A DNA stretch of 64,000 nt. It comes from Fontivita pretiosa (GTDB taxonomy: Bacteria > Planctomycetota > Phycisphaerae > Tepidisphaerales > Tepidisphaeraceae). Below are positions 35,072-45,591 of this stretch, one piece after another. Below the pieces are notes generated by a model. It did not search any database. It had not been told where the DNA came from and was given only the letters and a program-made list of their open reading frames with translations. The stretch covers positions 620,001 to 684,000 of the forward strand of contig NZ_CP191258.1 of assembly GCF_050410795.1 (NCBI RefSeq), read 5' to 3'. Numbering within the stretch: position 1 is the first letter of the stretch; the number at the start of each line of letters is the position of its first letter. Both the position numbers and the translations under genes were made by a program.

Positions 35072-37404
35072 GCCCGGACCTCCGCATCATGCACGACGTG
35101 CGGCGTGCGGACGCCCGACCGCATCGGTACCGGCGGATTCGCGGCGCGCGGCATCGTGGCGGCGCCCGGCCAGACGCTCCATGCCCGGGACAGCGCCAGC
35201 TCCGCCACCGCCAGCAACAGCACCACCGCCATCAGCACAGGCCACAATTCGGTCCGTCGGCGGGGATCCTGGATGGCCTCGGCGATCGCGGCCGGATCGC
35301 TGTCCAGCAGCTCAGCGCCGATTTGTCGGTTTAGCGCCTGCCACTGCTCGGGCGAAAGGCTGGTCAGGTTGGATTCGTCGCGTGGCGGGCGGACGACGAA
35401 GTGCAGCGTGCGCTGCCCGTGGTCCTGCTCGCCGCCGCGATCCACCTGGCTGATTCTTACGGTATATCGACCATGACGGTTGGTGTTGAGGTATCGCGCT
35501 TCCCAGCCCTCCCCGACGCGCAGCACCGTCATCGGCTGCCCGGAACCCAGCCCGGGACCTTCGATTGTGACTCGCGGCGGCGTGGATTGACTGCTGGCGA
35601 TGGTTGTGATGATGGGCTGGCCAGGCCAGAGATTGCGGTCCGGGATGGTGCCGCCAGCCAGATACCGCACCGCCGACTGGAGCATCGGCAGGTAGCTGTT
35701 GGACAGCGGCAAGGTGCTCCAGTCGGCATCCAGAGCGGTGGTCAGCAGCAGCACTCGACCACGCCCGTAGGCGGACTCGACCATGAACGGCGCGCCGGAT
35801 CGATACCGCGCCAGCACCGGCCGCTGCGGATCGGACACCCGCGCCGGAAAGTAGCGGCCGATCGTTACGCCCGGCACCGGATCGGCCCGGCCCTGGAGAA
35901 ATCGAAAGATCGGATGCGCCAGCTCCACTCCCAGCAGAGACGTGGCCTGCGACCCGTCAGCGGCGACGGGCGAATCCAGCTCCGCCGGCAGCAGTCCTGC
36001 CCCATTTCGCCAAAGATGATCGTTGTAGTCGTCCACCCGCACCAGATTCCCCGGCGCCACGAGCACGCCTCCGCCGCCATAGGCGTATTGCTCGATCTGC
36101 CTCGCCTGCGCCGCCGACAGCCTCGCCACGTTCGCCAGAATCAGCACCTGATGCTTCTGGCGATCCAGCACCGGCCAATCCTCGGCGCTGACCACGTCCA
36201 CGCGCATCGGGTCAGTCCCGTCAAGGCCGCTGGAGGCAAACGGCATCAGAGCCAGGCGGATGAACCCGGCCTCGCTGTGGAAGACCGTCGTCGCCTGGAC
36301 AGCGGCGGTGCTTGCCGGCGCGGTGGCAGAGGTTCGCTCATCGCCGCTGATCACCAGCACGCGGATCGGCTCGATGACCTGGACGGCAGTTTCAAGCGAA
36401 TCGTCTCCGGTGAAACCTGCCGAGCTGATTCGTGCGGTGATCACGTGTGAACCGGGCGTATCGAACAGGACATTGCAGCGAATGGTCTGTGCGGCGCCGG
36501 GGGCAAGGTTGAGTGTCGTGCGATACAGCTCGCGACGATCCTCGCCGAGTACCAGAGGCAGACCCGTGCGTGGCGCGGCGTCGAAGTTGCGCACCAGCAC
36601 CTCCACTTCGGCCGGCGTGCCGCGGATGACCGGCGGATTCACCGCCCTGACCTGCTCGACCACCACGTTGCCCGGATTGCTTTCGCCGATGGGAATAACC
36701 CGCACCGCCGGCAGCAGCCCGGTTCGGGCATCGCGCACGCGCTGCCGCCAGTCGGCGGCAAAGCTGTCGCTCAGGTCGTTCCAGCTCGCCGCCTGGCGAT
36801 CGCACACGACATAGATCCGCCGATCGGTCGATTTGGATTTCTCCAGCACCTGGGCAGCCAGGTTCAGCCCCGCGGCCATGTCGGCGCGCCCGGACCAGGC
36901 GCGAGCCTCGTTGATCCGCTGGGCCAGGGATTGCAGGTCGGCGCCGAGCTGCGGCGCCGGCGCGTTGGCAGAGTCGGGCAGCAGAATCAGCGCCGCCTCG
37001 TCTCCCGGGCGCAGGTTCGCCAGCACATTCAGCGCCGCGCGCCGCGCCGCTTCCATGCGCGGGCGTCCGCCGGCATCTTCAAACGCCATGCTCCCGGATC
37101 GATCCAGCAGCACGACGACCGAAGCAGGCTCGGGCACACCTGGCGAGGAAAGGCCCGCCCCGGTACCCAGCACCGGTCGCGCCAGTGCGATCGCCAGCGT
37201 CGCGACAATCCCCATCCGCACCAACAGCAACAGCAGCTCCCTTGCGCGTGAGCTGCGGAAGTGCCTTCGCGCCGATTCGTCCAGATCCAGGAACATCATC
37301 GCGCCCCACCTGATCCGCGAGCACCTGGCCCGGCTCAACAGGTGCAGAACCAGCGGCACCGTCGCCCCGGCAATCCCCGCCAGCATGGTTGCGTTCAGAA
37401 ACAT
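35068..37404 (-). CDS. BatA-like membrane protein with vWA domain
   Basis: 778 aa. The N-terminus is the BatA/aerotolerance domain: a first helix (AGIAGATVPLVLHLLSRAR), RIRWGAMMFLDL and a second helix near 60-80. A vWA domain follows with an intact metal site (VVLLDRSGSM). The later region binds nothing recognisable but contains RVLLLTTALDADWS and a C-terminal helix (LWPVLMAVVLLLAVAELAL). BatA-type proteins act with MoxR ATPases and DUF58 proteins in envelope maturation or stress tolerance. It overlaps the next vWA gene by ATGA and lies 49 bp after the DUF58 gene. Confidence 0.86.
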   Translation of the reverse strand: MFLNATMLAGIAGATVPLVLHLLSRARCSRIRWGAMMFLDLDESARRHFRSSRARELLLLLVRMGIVATLAIALARPVLGTGAGLSSPGVPEPASVVVLLDRSGSMAFEDAGGRPRMEAARRAALNVLANLRPGDEAALILLPDSANAPAPQLGADLQSLAQRINEARAWSGRADMAAGLNLAAQVLEKSKSTDRRIYVVCDRQAASWNDLSDSFAADWRQRVRDARTGLLPAVRVIPIGESNPGNVVVEQVRAVNPPVIRGTPAEVEVLVRNFDAAPRTGLPLVLGEDRRELYRTTLNLAPGAAQTIRCNVLFDTPGSHVITARISSAGFTGDDSLETAVQVIEPIRVLVISGDERTSATAPASTAAVQATTVFHSEAGFIRLALMPFASSGLDGTDPMRVDVVSAEDWPVLDRQKHQVLILANVARLSAAQARQIEQYAYGGGGVLVAPGNLVRVDDYNDHLWRNGAGLLPAELDSPVAADGSQATSLLGVELAHPIFRFLQGRADPVPGVTIGRYFPARVSDPQRPVLARYRSGAPFMVESAYGRGRVLLLTTALDADWSTLPLSNSYLPMLQSAVRYLAGGTIPDRNLWPGQPIITTIASSQSTPPRVTIEGPGLGSGQPMTVLRVGEGWEARYLNTNRHGRYTVRISQVDRGGEQDHGQRTLHFVVRPPRDESNLTSLSPEQWQALNRQIGAELLDSDPAAIAEAIQDPRRRTELWPVLMAVVLLLAVAELALSRAWSVWPGAATMPRAANPPVPMRSGVRTPHVVHDAEVRA

Positions 37405-37453
37405 ATGGCGGATCGGCAGCTACAAAGGCCGAAGGCACACACTCTGATGCGGC

Positions 37454-38350
37454 TCATGACGCCGTCGCTCGCCGACGCAGGAACGACACCAGCGCCTCGT
37501 CCAGCGGCTGATCGGTCGGAAAACGCGCCAGCTCCACCCTCATCGCCCGGCAGGCCTGCTCCAGTTGCTGCTGATGTCGGGCGAAGTTGCGGAGATAGAT
37601 GCTGCGGAGCAGGCTGGCGTCGGCGAGGATCGAGCGTTCCGCCTCCAAAGACTCAAACAGCGTAAAGCTGTGGAACGGAAACTGCTGCTCATCGGGATGA
37701 AGCACGCGCAGGAGGATGACCTCGTGACGGTCGTGTCGCAGGCGTGCCAGTCCGCGGCGGATCTGCTCGACCGGACACAACAGATCCGAAACCACGATCA
37801 CCAGCGCCCGCCGGCCCAGACGATCCGCCACTGCGTGCATCGCCGACGCCAACTCGGACTTTCCGCCGCCGCGGACGCGGTCCAGCAACTCCAGCACGCG
37901 GGCAAGCTGTGCGCTGTGCGACTGCGGGGGCAGCCATTGCTGCACCTGCTGCGAAAACGCCGCCGCTCCCACGCTTTCGGTCTGAGCGAGCATCAGATAC
38001 GCCAGCGCCGCCACGATGCGACGGGCATAATCGAGCTTGGTCCCCAGGCGCGCTTCGCCGTAGAGCATCGATCCGCTGCAATCGAGCATGATGACCGCGC
38101 GGAGGTTGGTTTCCTCGTGATACTCGCGCACGTAGGGACGGTCGGTGCGCCCCAGCACCCGCCAGTCCAGCCGCCGAGGCTCATCGCCGGGCACGTAAAA
38201 GCGATGCTGCCGGAATTCGACGCTGGCGCCCTTGACCGGGCTGCGATGCAGGCCGGCGGTCGCGCCCTCGACGACGCTTCGCGCCGAAAGCTGGAGCTGG
38301 TTGAGCCGCTCGACCAGCCCCGGATCCAGATACCGCATCACCGCACTCAT
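37454..38350 (-). CDS. DUF58 domain protein
   Basis: 298 aa. It shows the DUF58 core: FRQHRFYVPGDEPRRLDWRVLGRTDRPYVREYHEE, where the paired R/DW residues are the family signature. A vWA-like metal site follows (VIMLDCSGSM), then KLDYARRIVAALAYLML and VVSDLL. DUF58 proteins partner with MoxR AAA+ ATPases, which may insert metals or remodel them. Start ATG 38350 shares one base with the stop of the pseudokinase gene (TGATG), arguing for coupled translation; ATG 38338 is possible. It is cytoplasmic, with no membrane helix. Confidence 0.9.
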   Translation of the reverse strand: MSAVMRYLDPGLVERLNQLQLSARSVVEGATAGLHRSPVKGASVEFRQHRFYVPGDEPRRLDWRVLGRTDRPYVREYHEETNLRAVIMLDCSGSMLYGEARLGTKLDYARRIVAALAYLMLAQTESVGAAAFSQQVQQWLPPQSHSAQLARVLELLDRVRGGGKSELASAMHAVADRLGRRALVIVVSDLLCPVEQIRRGLARLRHDRHEVILLRVLHPDEQQFPFHSFTLFESLEAERSILADASLLRSIYLRNFARHQQQLEQACRAMRVELARFPTDQPLDEALVSFLRRRATAS

Positions 38351-38970
38351 CAGCTACGAATGTACCAGAGAATCGCAAGGAAGATGAGGATTCCGCACCC
38401 AAGTACGAACAAAGCCAGAAGGTACCCGCCCAGCCGCAGGCGGCGGGCGGTGTCTGCGTCTGAATTGTCCGGCCCCGACACGGATGCACTGGCCGGCGCC
38501 AGTTGCCCAAGCAGTTGCTCGACGGCGCGATCGTCATCGGAAGGATCGGTGTGAAGGTAGGGGCTGACGTGCGTCAGGCGCACCCGGCCACGGGAATCGA
38601 TGATGACGTTTCGGGCGTGGATGGCGCCGTGGACGATCCCGTGCGCATGCATGGCGGTGACGACGTGCCGCAACTGTTGCGCGATCTCATCCATGCGAGC
38701 GTCCGTCAGCTCGCTGGACATGAGCTGCTGGAGATCGATCCCTTCGACGTACTGCCATACCAGCCACACCCCCTGCTGGTCGCGCTCCACGCCCAGCAGG
38801 TTCGCCACCTGAGTCACCGGAAGCTCGCGAACGCGTCGCAGCCGCTCGGCGATGCTGGGGTGCAGTTCCCCGCCAAGCAGGCAATCGTCCTCCAGCCGTT
38901 TGCGAAAGACTTTGCGGCACGAGGGGTTGGTTGTGCCCTGGTTGCTGCGCATCGTTTGGGCTGCGTGCAT
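38350..38970 (-). CDS. Membrane-anchored pseudokinase between moxR and DUF58
   Basis: 206 aa from ATG 38970, 7 bp after the moxR stop. Residues 45-150 have a protein-kinase C-lobe pattern: LVWQYVEGIDLQQLM (hinge), QQLRHVVTAMHAHGIVHGAIHARNVIID (catalytic-loop region), RVRLTHVSPYL (activation-segment start). The catalytic HRD is HGA (114-116), the loop Asn121 remains, and DFG is absent. No glycine-rich ATP loop is seen, so it is probably inactive. One membrane helix near the C-terminus (about 183-203, GYLLALFVLGCGILIFLAILW) anchors it. Coupled to DUF58 by TGATG, it may act as a scaffold or adaptor of the MoxR system. Confidence 0.75.
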   Translation of the reverse strand: MHAAQTMRSNQGTTNPSCRKVFRKRLEDDCLLGGELHPSIAERLRRVRELPVTQVANLLGVERDQQGVWLVWQYVEGIDLQQLMSSELTDARMDEIAQQLRHVVTAMHAHGIVHGAIHARNVIIDSRGRVRLTHVSPYLHTDPSDDDRAVEQLLGQLAPASASVSGPDNSDADTARRLRLGGYLLALFVLGCGILIFLAILWYIRS

Positions 38971-38977
38971 CGATCGG

Positions 38978-40011
<1,034 letters not shown>

Positions 40012-40012
<1 letters not shown>

Positions 40013-40998
40013 CACGGTTGCCTGGTGTTCACGCGCACATTCTGGAAAGCCACGCCGTCGCCGGCGCGGTCGTTGCGGCGAAGAAAGCGCACACCGACAT
40101 ATCTCGGCAGGGCCGGATCAAACTCGGCGGGTCCGGACCAGAGAGTCCGGCCGGCAACTTCGACGCTCGCCTGGTCGGCCTGAAGCGTGATCTTCACATT
40201 CAGGTTTCCGCGGAAACTGGCGGGCAGTTCCGACTGGGCGACGACGCGTCCGGACGGCAGGACCAGCCGGTGGGCGTTGCCCTCCAGCAGCCAGACGAGC
40301 TCATGTGGCGTGGTGCCGTTTTCGGGGCTGAAGCTGGGCTGATCGGTGATGAACACTTGGGCCAGCAGATCCGGCTCGGGGCGATGGACGCGCAGGCTTG
40401 CCAGGACGGCGAACGGCTCGCCCGGGGGCAGCGGTCGAGTCCAGCTCGCCCCGCCGCCACCGGGCAGACCCGTCGCCTCCAGAGTCGGGCGGCTTGCCGG
40501 CTTCATGCGACCCTGTTCGAACCGGATTGGCAGGCTGCCGATGATCCGCCAGTCCGGGGCAAGGCCCCGGTCGAACTCGACACTGGTGGCGGTATGCACC
40601 AGGAGAGCGGCGCCCTGCGGGGTCGGCGGGGGCAGGTCGTCGGCGCCACTCCACAGCAGGTAGCCGACGCTCAGCAATACCGCCAGCATTACCATCGCCG
40701 ACGCCACGGCGATCATTGTCGCCGTGCTGGGCGCAGCCGCGAGCCTGGCCGCCTCCAGATCGATCTCGGCCATCAGCCTGCGGGTGAACTGCGGCCCGGC
40801 GCGGACGCTGCGGTACTCGCGTCCGCTTTCCAGTCGCTGCCTGGCAAGGACCAGCAGGCGGTACTCATCAGCCGCGCCGGCGCCTGCTTCTCGCAACCGT
40901 TGAACCGCCTCGTGCCATTGCGGGCTTCCCGGCCCGGCCTGCAACGCATCCGTCAGCAGCACCAGAAACGCATCGGACTGGAAATCCAGCTCGGCCAT
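40012..40998 (-). CDS. Single-pass membrane protein with LamG-like periplasmic domain
   Basis: 328 aa. Residues 1-85 are helical and charged (cytoplasmic, anti-sigma-like feel, no zinc motif). One membrane helix at about 93-116 (ATMIAVASAMVMLAVLLSVGYLLW). The remaining 200 residues are beta-rich, with FAVLASLRVHRPEPDLLAQVFI, LNVKITLQADQASVEVAGRTLW and VGVRFLRRNDRAGDGVAFQNVRV, resembling concanavalin/LamG or DUF1080-type sandwich domains. It is the first gene of the MoxR/BatA-type operon and its stop overlaps moxR, so it may sense an envelope glycan. Specific function unknown. Confidence 0.7.
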
Positions 40999-41120
40999 GC
41001 GGACAGCTCAGCCAGCAAGACATCACGCCACCGCGCACACAGCCACGCGGCCGGTTGATTCTACCCGGCGGTCGCGCCGATGCACGGCGCGGGCTGGGCG
41101 TACGTGGCTGGCCGGGGCGA

Positions 41121-41456
41121 TCAGCGGCGCTGCCCGGGCTGCATCGGGATCTCCCCGAACTGCTGCTCATATCGGCGGATGAGCTGCGAGAGCGAGGCCG
41201 CCAGACGCTTGGCGTTGGCGTAGCTCATGATCACCCGGTCGGTCACCTTGAACAGAAGCTGCGCCTGCCCAGCCTGCGGATTGGGATTGGGGTTGGGCAT
41301 GTTGAAGCCCAGATCGATGATCACTTCCTCGGCGGCGGTGTGGATCCGGTAGGCGTTGGTGTACGTGGTCTTCAGCTCACGCTCATCCAGAAGGACCTGC
41401 ACCTGCTGCTGTTGGCCTTCCGTCGGCTGCGTCCCCGTGGGCGTTTCCTCAGACAT
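41121..41456 (-). CDS. DUF3467 protein
   Basis: 111 aa from ATG 41456, with AAAGGA 6 nt upstream. The core matches DUF3467: YTNAYRIHTAAEEVIIDLGFNMPN, then VTDRVIMSYANAKRLAASLSQLIRRYEQQFGEIP. Family members are small soluble proteins of unknown function, often conserved across planctomycetes and other phyla. A Gln-rich N-terminus of about 25 residues is probably disordered. It is divergent from the glcD-type gene with 82 bp between starts, so shared regulation is possible but not shown. Confidence 0.88.
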   Translation of the reverse strand: MSEETPTGTQPTEGQQQQVQVLLDERELKTTYTNAYRIHTAAEEVIIDLGFNMPNPNPNPQAGQAQLLFKVTDRVIMSYANAKRLAASLSQLIRRYEQQFGEIPMQPGQRR

Positions 41457-41538
41457 AACGATCCTTTCGCTCAACTAGAGCATCAAAAAAGCTGTAAAGC
41501 GGCGGCGTATTGTGTCGCAAACGGCTTCGGTTGACAAT

Positions 41539-42996
41539 ATGTCCGTGACCCCGGAATCCAGAGATTTGCTCATCGAGGAGTTGCGGCGACTGTTGCCGCC
41601 GCAGCGCGTCATGACCGATCCGGCTGAGCTGTTCGTCTACGAATCCGACGGGTTCACGATCGCCAGGGCGCGTCCGGCGGCGGTGGTGTTTCCCCTCAGC
41701 ACCGAAGAGGTGGTGGCGGTGGTGCGCGCCATCGCAAGACACGGGGCACAGATCGTGCCGCGCGGATCGGGCACGGGGCTGGCCGGGGGATGTGTCGCCT
41801 ACGACAACGGTGTGATCGTCTCCACCGCGAAGATGAACCGGATCCTGTCGATCGATATCGACAACCGCGTGGCGCAGGTGGAGGCTGGCGTGCGCAACGT
41901 GCAGCTTTCCGAGGCGGTGGCGCTGGTGCCGGGCGGGGCGGCGTATCACTTCTCGCCGGATCCTTCCAGCCAGCGCGCCAGCACCATCGGCGGCAATGCC
42001 GCCACCAACGCCGGCGGCATCCACGTCCTCAAGGACTTCGTCTCCAGCAACCACGTGCTGGGGTTGGAGCTGGTGCTGCCGGATGGAACCGTGCTTGAGC
42101 TGGGCGCGAAAAACGGCTGCTACGAAGCCGGATTCGATCTGCCGGGACTGGTTTGCGGATCCGAGGGCACCTTCGGCATCATCACGAAGCTGTGGGTGCG
42201 GCTGACTCCCAAGCCGACCAGCTTCCGCACGATCGTGGGGATCTTCGGCAGCACCACCGATGCGTGCAACACGGTCAGCCAGGTCATCGCCGCCGGACAC
42301 CTGCCCGCCGCCATGGAGATGATGGATGGCGGGCTGGTGGCGGTGGTAAATGAGACGTATCAGATGGGATTCCCCCCCAGCGCGGCGGCGCTGGTGTTGA
42401 CCGAGATCGACGGGATCGATGCGTTGCTGGACGAACAGATGGAGCAGATCGTGCAGATCATGCAGCGCAACGCAGCGCTGAGCGTCCAGACCAGCGCCGA
42501 TCCCGATCGCCGTGCCAAACTCTGGAAAGCGCGCAAGAACGCCTTCGGCGCCGTTGGAAAGCTCAGTCCGAGTTACTGCACGCAGGATGCGTGTGTGCCG
42601 CGAAGCACGCTGGCGGACGTGCTGAACAGGATTCACGAGATCGGCCGGAAGTACGGCGTCACGATCACCAATGTCTTCCACGCCGGCGACGGAAACGTCC
42701 ATCCCATCTTCCTGTACAACGATCGGGATGAGAAGCAGGTGCAGACGACGCTGGCGGCGGCGACAGAGGTTCTGAAATACTGCATCGACGTCGGGGGCAC
42801 GCTCACCGGCGAGCACGGCGTGGGGGTGGAGAAGATCCACCTGATGCCCTACATGTTCGACGAAGCGACGATGTCGCGGTTCCAGCGGGTGAAAGACGCA
42901 TTCGATCCCGAGGATCGCATCAACGCGGGCAAGCTGCTGCCCAGCGAGAAGCTGCGGGTGACGCTGATGAAGCCGGGCCGCAACGTGCCCCAGTGA
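41539..42996 (+). CDS. glcD: FAD-linked oxidase, glycolate/D-lactate oxidase GlcD type
   Basis: 485 aa from ATG 41539; GTG 41512 is an alternative. The N-terminal FAD-binding PCMH domain has IVPRGSGTGLAGG, DPSSQRASTIGGNAATNAGG and CGSEGTFGIIT. The C-terminal FAD-oxidase domain has VFHAGDGNVHPIFLY, where the His binds metal, and GEHGVGVEKIHLM. It would oxidise a short 2-hydroxy acid (glycolate or D-lactate) and pass electrons to a membrane or Fe-S partner. No glcE or glcF gene is adjacent; lutB and lutC lie 9-14 kb away. The nitrilase gene follows at 12 bp, suggesting co-transcription. Confidence 0.88.
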   Translation: MSVTPESRDLLIEELRRLLPPQRVMTDPAELFVYESDGFTIARARPAAVVFPLSTEEVVAVVRAIARHGAQIVPRGSGTGLAGGCVAYDNGVIVSTAKMNRILSIDIDNRVAQVEAGVRNVQLSEAVALVPGGAAYHFSPDPSSQRASTIGGNAATNAGGIHVLKDFVSSNHVLGLELVLPDGTVLELGAKNGCYEAGFDLPGLVCGSEGTFGIITKLWVRLTPKPTSFRTIVGIFGSTTDACNTVSQVIAAGHLPAAMEMMDGGLVAVVNETYQMGFPPSAAALVLTEIDGIDALLDEQMEQIVQIMQRNAALSVQTSADPDRRAKLWKARKNAFGAVGKLSPSYCTQDACVPRSTLADVLNRIHEIGRKYGVTITNVFHAGDGNVHPIFLYNDRDEKQVQTTLAAATEVLKYCIDVGGTLTGEHGVGVEKIHLMPYMFDEATMSRFQRVKDAFDPEDRINAGKLLPSEKLRVTLMKPGRNVPQ

Positions 42997-43008
42997 GGCG
43001 ATGAATCG

Positions 43009-43785
43009 ATGCAGATCGTCGCAGTCCAACTCGAGATCGTGTGGGAAAACCCGCAGGCGAATTGGGCGACCGTGGCGCAGATGCTGCAATCCGCCGGGCC
43101 GCTCGCGCCGGATGCATTGATCGTGCTGCCCGAGATGTTCTCGACGGGATTCACGATGAACGTGCCGGCGGCGACGCGCCAGCATGCACAGACCCTGGAG
43201 TTCCTCAAACGCCTCTCGCGCCAGCACGCTGCTTACGCACTGGGGGGCCTGGCAGCTCCCGCGCCAGGCGGCCGGGCACGCAACCAACTGGCCGTCACCT
43301 CCCCCGCCGGCGAAATCGTGGCGATCTACACCAAGCTTCATCCCTTTACGCTCGGCGGCGAACGTGAGCACTTTCTGCCGGGCGAGCGTGTCGTCGCGTT
43401 CACGTGGCACGATTTCACCGTCGCCCCGTTCAGCTGTTATGACCTGCGTTTCCCCGAGGCTTTCCGCGCCGCCATCAAGCGACACTGCGCCGACCTGTTC
43501 ATCGTCATCGCGAACTGGCCGATCGCGCGGGTCGAGCACTGGATCGCACTGTTGCGTGCCCGGGCAATCGAAAACCAGGCGTATGTGCTGGGGGTCAACC
43601 GCTGCGGGCGCGATCCGCATCTGCTGTATCCGGGACGTTCAATGCTGATCGATCCCATGGGCGTGATCCGCGCAGATGCCGGGGATCAGCCAGGGATCCT
43701 GACGGCGCAGGTCGATCCAAAGGTAGTGGCCGATGTGCGCAATCGACTGCCATTCCTGAAGGACATGCGTGACGACCTGGCCTGA
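43009..43785 (+). CDS. Carbon-nitrogen hydrolase (omega-amidase/Nit-like)
   Basis: 258 aa. The catalytic triad of the nitrilase superfamily is visible: Glu42 (VLPEMFSTGF), Lys109 (YTKLHPF) and Cys143 (FSCYDLRFPE). The SCYDLRFPE motif and length match the omega-amidase/YafV branch, which hydrolyses 2-oxoglutaramate-type omega-amides, a metabolite-repair role. It is cytoplasmic, with no signal. It follows the glcD-type gene after 12 bp. Other small amides are possible substrates; the branch assignment is fairly sure, the substrate less so. Confidence 0.87.
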   Translation: MQIVAVQLEIVWENPQANWATVAQMLQSAGPLAPDALIVLPEMFSTGFTMNVPAATRQHAQTLEFLKRLSRQHAAYALGGLAAPAPGGRARNQLAVTSPAGEIVAIYTKLHPFTLGGEREHFLPGERVVAFTWHDFTVAPFSCYDLRFPEAFRAAIKRHCADLFIVIANWPIARVEHWIALLRARAIENQAYVLGVNRCGRDPHLLYPGRSMLIDPMGVIRADAGDQPGILTAQVDPKVVADVRNRLPFLKDMRDDLA

Positions 43786-43905
43786 GGCGATGCCGGATCG
43801 CGACGATTTGGCATTGTCAGTTGTCGCGTGTATCGGGCAAACTCGATCCGTTCGGTGAAATCGGATTACCATCGGCGACTCTATTAAGGGAAGGAGTCAT
43901 CCCGG

Positions 43906-45537
43906 ATGACATCCGCTGCTTGTGCGCATCTCCGGATCAGAAGATTGGTTCTCGTTGGTCCGTGCTTAGTGTTGTGGATACTGCTTTGTGACGTGGCGGT
44001 ATCGCAAACAAGCCCAGCCACGACACGCGAGTCCCGCTACTCACGCCAGCCGGAACAGGAAATCGCCTTTCAGCAGGGACTGCTGTTCTACCAGGGCGGA
44101 CAACTGGCCCGGGCCGAGCAACAGTTTCGCGAGGTGATCCAGGCCGATCCTGGCGATGCCGAGGCGTACTACTACCTGGGACTTTCGCAACTGGACCAGG
44201 GCAAAGCGCAACAGGCGGTGCAGAGCTTTGATGAATCGATCCGACTGGATCCGACCTGGCCGGAGGTGCGCGCCGCGCGCGCACGGGCGAACATCCGGCT
44301 GGGCCAGTACGATGCGGCCGAGACGGATCTGAAGTTTCTGGAGCCGGATCCGGCGTGGCGGGGATACGTGCATCACCATCGCGGCATGGCGTACTATTTC
44401 AAGGGCGAGCTGGAGCGCGCGGCCGAGGAGTTTGCCGCCGCCAAGGCCGCCGGCAGCCCCGAGAGCGCTCCGGCGGAGTTCTATGAAGGATTGACATACC
44501 TGCGGATGCGCGATCTGGTTCGTGCGCGTTCGACATTCCGCGAGGCGTACCTTGGGGCCGATCGCGACCCCACCGTCGCCGCCGCCTCACGCCAGCTTGA
44601 CGCGGTTCTTGCCGCCCAGCAGCGCCGCGACAAGCCTTGGGAACTGCAATTCACCCTTGCCAGCGAATGGGATTCCAACGTCATCCAGATCGGTGCTGGC
44701 GTGCCCAATCCCGAGGGAATCTCCGACGAGTCGGATTTCCGCTACGTTTTTCAGCCACGCGGAAGCTACAGCATCTTCCGCAGCGAGGGGCGCGACTTCG
44801 AGGCCGGCGTCGAAGCCTCCGGCTATTTCGCGTGGCAACAGGACCTGAGCGACTTTGACACCGAGTCGTACCAGGCCGGGCCGTTCGTCAGCTACCGCAT
44901 CACCAAAAGCCTCTATGCAAGCATTCGATACGGTTACAACTACATCCGTGTCGGACACGAGGGATTCCTCAGGCGACACCTGATCACGCCGCAGGTGACG
45001 CTCGTCGAGCGCGATTTTGGATACACGTCGGCGTTTTACCAGTTCCAGGAGCGCGACTTCCTCGATGAGCAGGGCCTTGGCCCGCTGCGACGCTCAGGGC
45101 AGAACCATGGCATTGGCGTGGTGCAGGGCATCAAGTTGCCGGCTGTTTTCGAGGGTGCGGGCAATGGGAACCTTGAGCTAAGCTACCGGTTTGAGAATCA
45201 GTCGGCCGACGGAAGCGACTACGACGGTAACTTTCATTCGGTCGGTGCGACGCTGTACGCGCCGCTGCCGGTCTGGAAGTTGCGTGCTGACGTTGGCGTG
45301 AGCGTGGACTACAACGACTACAGCAACGCCAACAGCCTGGACGCCAGCGGCGATGAGCGGCGAGATGTGGAGTGGAATGTGGTGAGCGGCCTGACCCGCG
45401 AGCTCGGCGAGAACTGGGCCATTCGCGTGGATTACGCCTATACCGACAACGACTCGAACGTTCGTACCGCCGGCGGCGCCGAGCCGTACAGCTACGACCG
45501 GCACCAGATTGGCGTGCGCCTGATCTTCAGCTACTGA
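43906..45537 (+). CDS. TPR protein with C-terminal outer-membrane beta-barrel
   Basis: 543 aa, preceded by GGAAGGAG about 9 nt before ATG 43906. A signal peptide (about 1-33) is followed by about five tetratricopeptide repeats (50-230: AFQQGLLFYQGGQLARAEQQF, AYYYLGLSQLDQGKAQQAVQSF, and so on). From about 245 the protein is beta-rich with alternating aromatic/polar strands and ends in GVRLIFSY, a terminal aromatic typical of outer-membrane barrels. TPR-plus-barrel proteins export polysaccharides (PelB/BcsC/AlgK-E type logic), but here the partner synthase is not nearby. A FecR protein follows after 54 bp, probably in the same operon. Confidence 0.83.
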   Translation: MTSAACAHLRIRRLVLVGPCLVLWILLCDVAVSQTSPATTRESRYSRQPEQEIAFQQGLLFYQGGQLARAEQQFREVIQADPGDAEAYYYLGLSQLDQGKAQQAVQSFDESIRLDPTWPEVRAARARANIRLGQYDAAETDLKFLEPDPAWRGYVHHHRGMAYYFKGELERAAEEFAAAKAAGSPESAPAEFYEGLTYLRMRDLVRARSTFREAYLGADRDPTVAAASRQLDAVLAAQQRRDKPWELQFTLASEWDSNVIQIGAGVPNPEGISDESDFRYVFQPRGSYSIFRSEGRDFEAGVEASGYFAWQQDLSDFDTESYQAGPFVSYRITKSLYASIRYGYNYIRVGHEGFLRRHLITPQVTLVERDFGYTSAFYQFQERDFLDEQGLGPLRRSGQNHGIGVVQGIKLPAVFEGAGNGNLELSYRFENQSADGSDYDGNFHSVGATLYAPLPVWKLRADVGVSVDYNDYSNANSLDASGDERRDVEWNVVSGLTRELGENWAIRVDYAYTDNDSNVRTAGGAEPYSYDRHQIGVRLIFSY

Positions 45538-45591
45538 GCTGAGATCGGATACTTGAGCAGCTCTGCAACTCGAAACTCGAGGTGACAGACC

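Noticed and set aside
41449..43620. 723-codon open frame on the minus strand opposite the GlcD and nitrilase genes
   Set aside because: Both genes on the + strand have complete catalytic motifs. The antisense product is rich in His, Arg and Gln with no recognisable fold.
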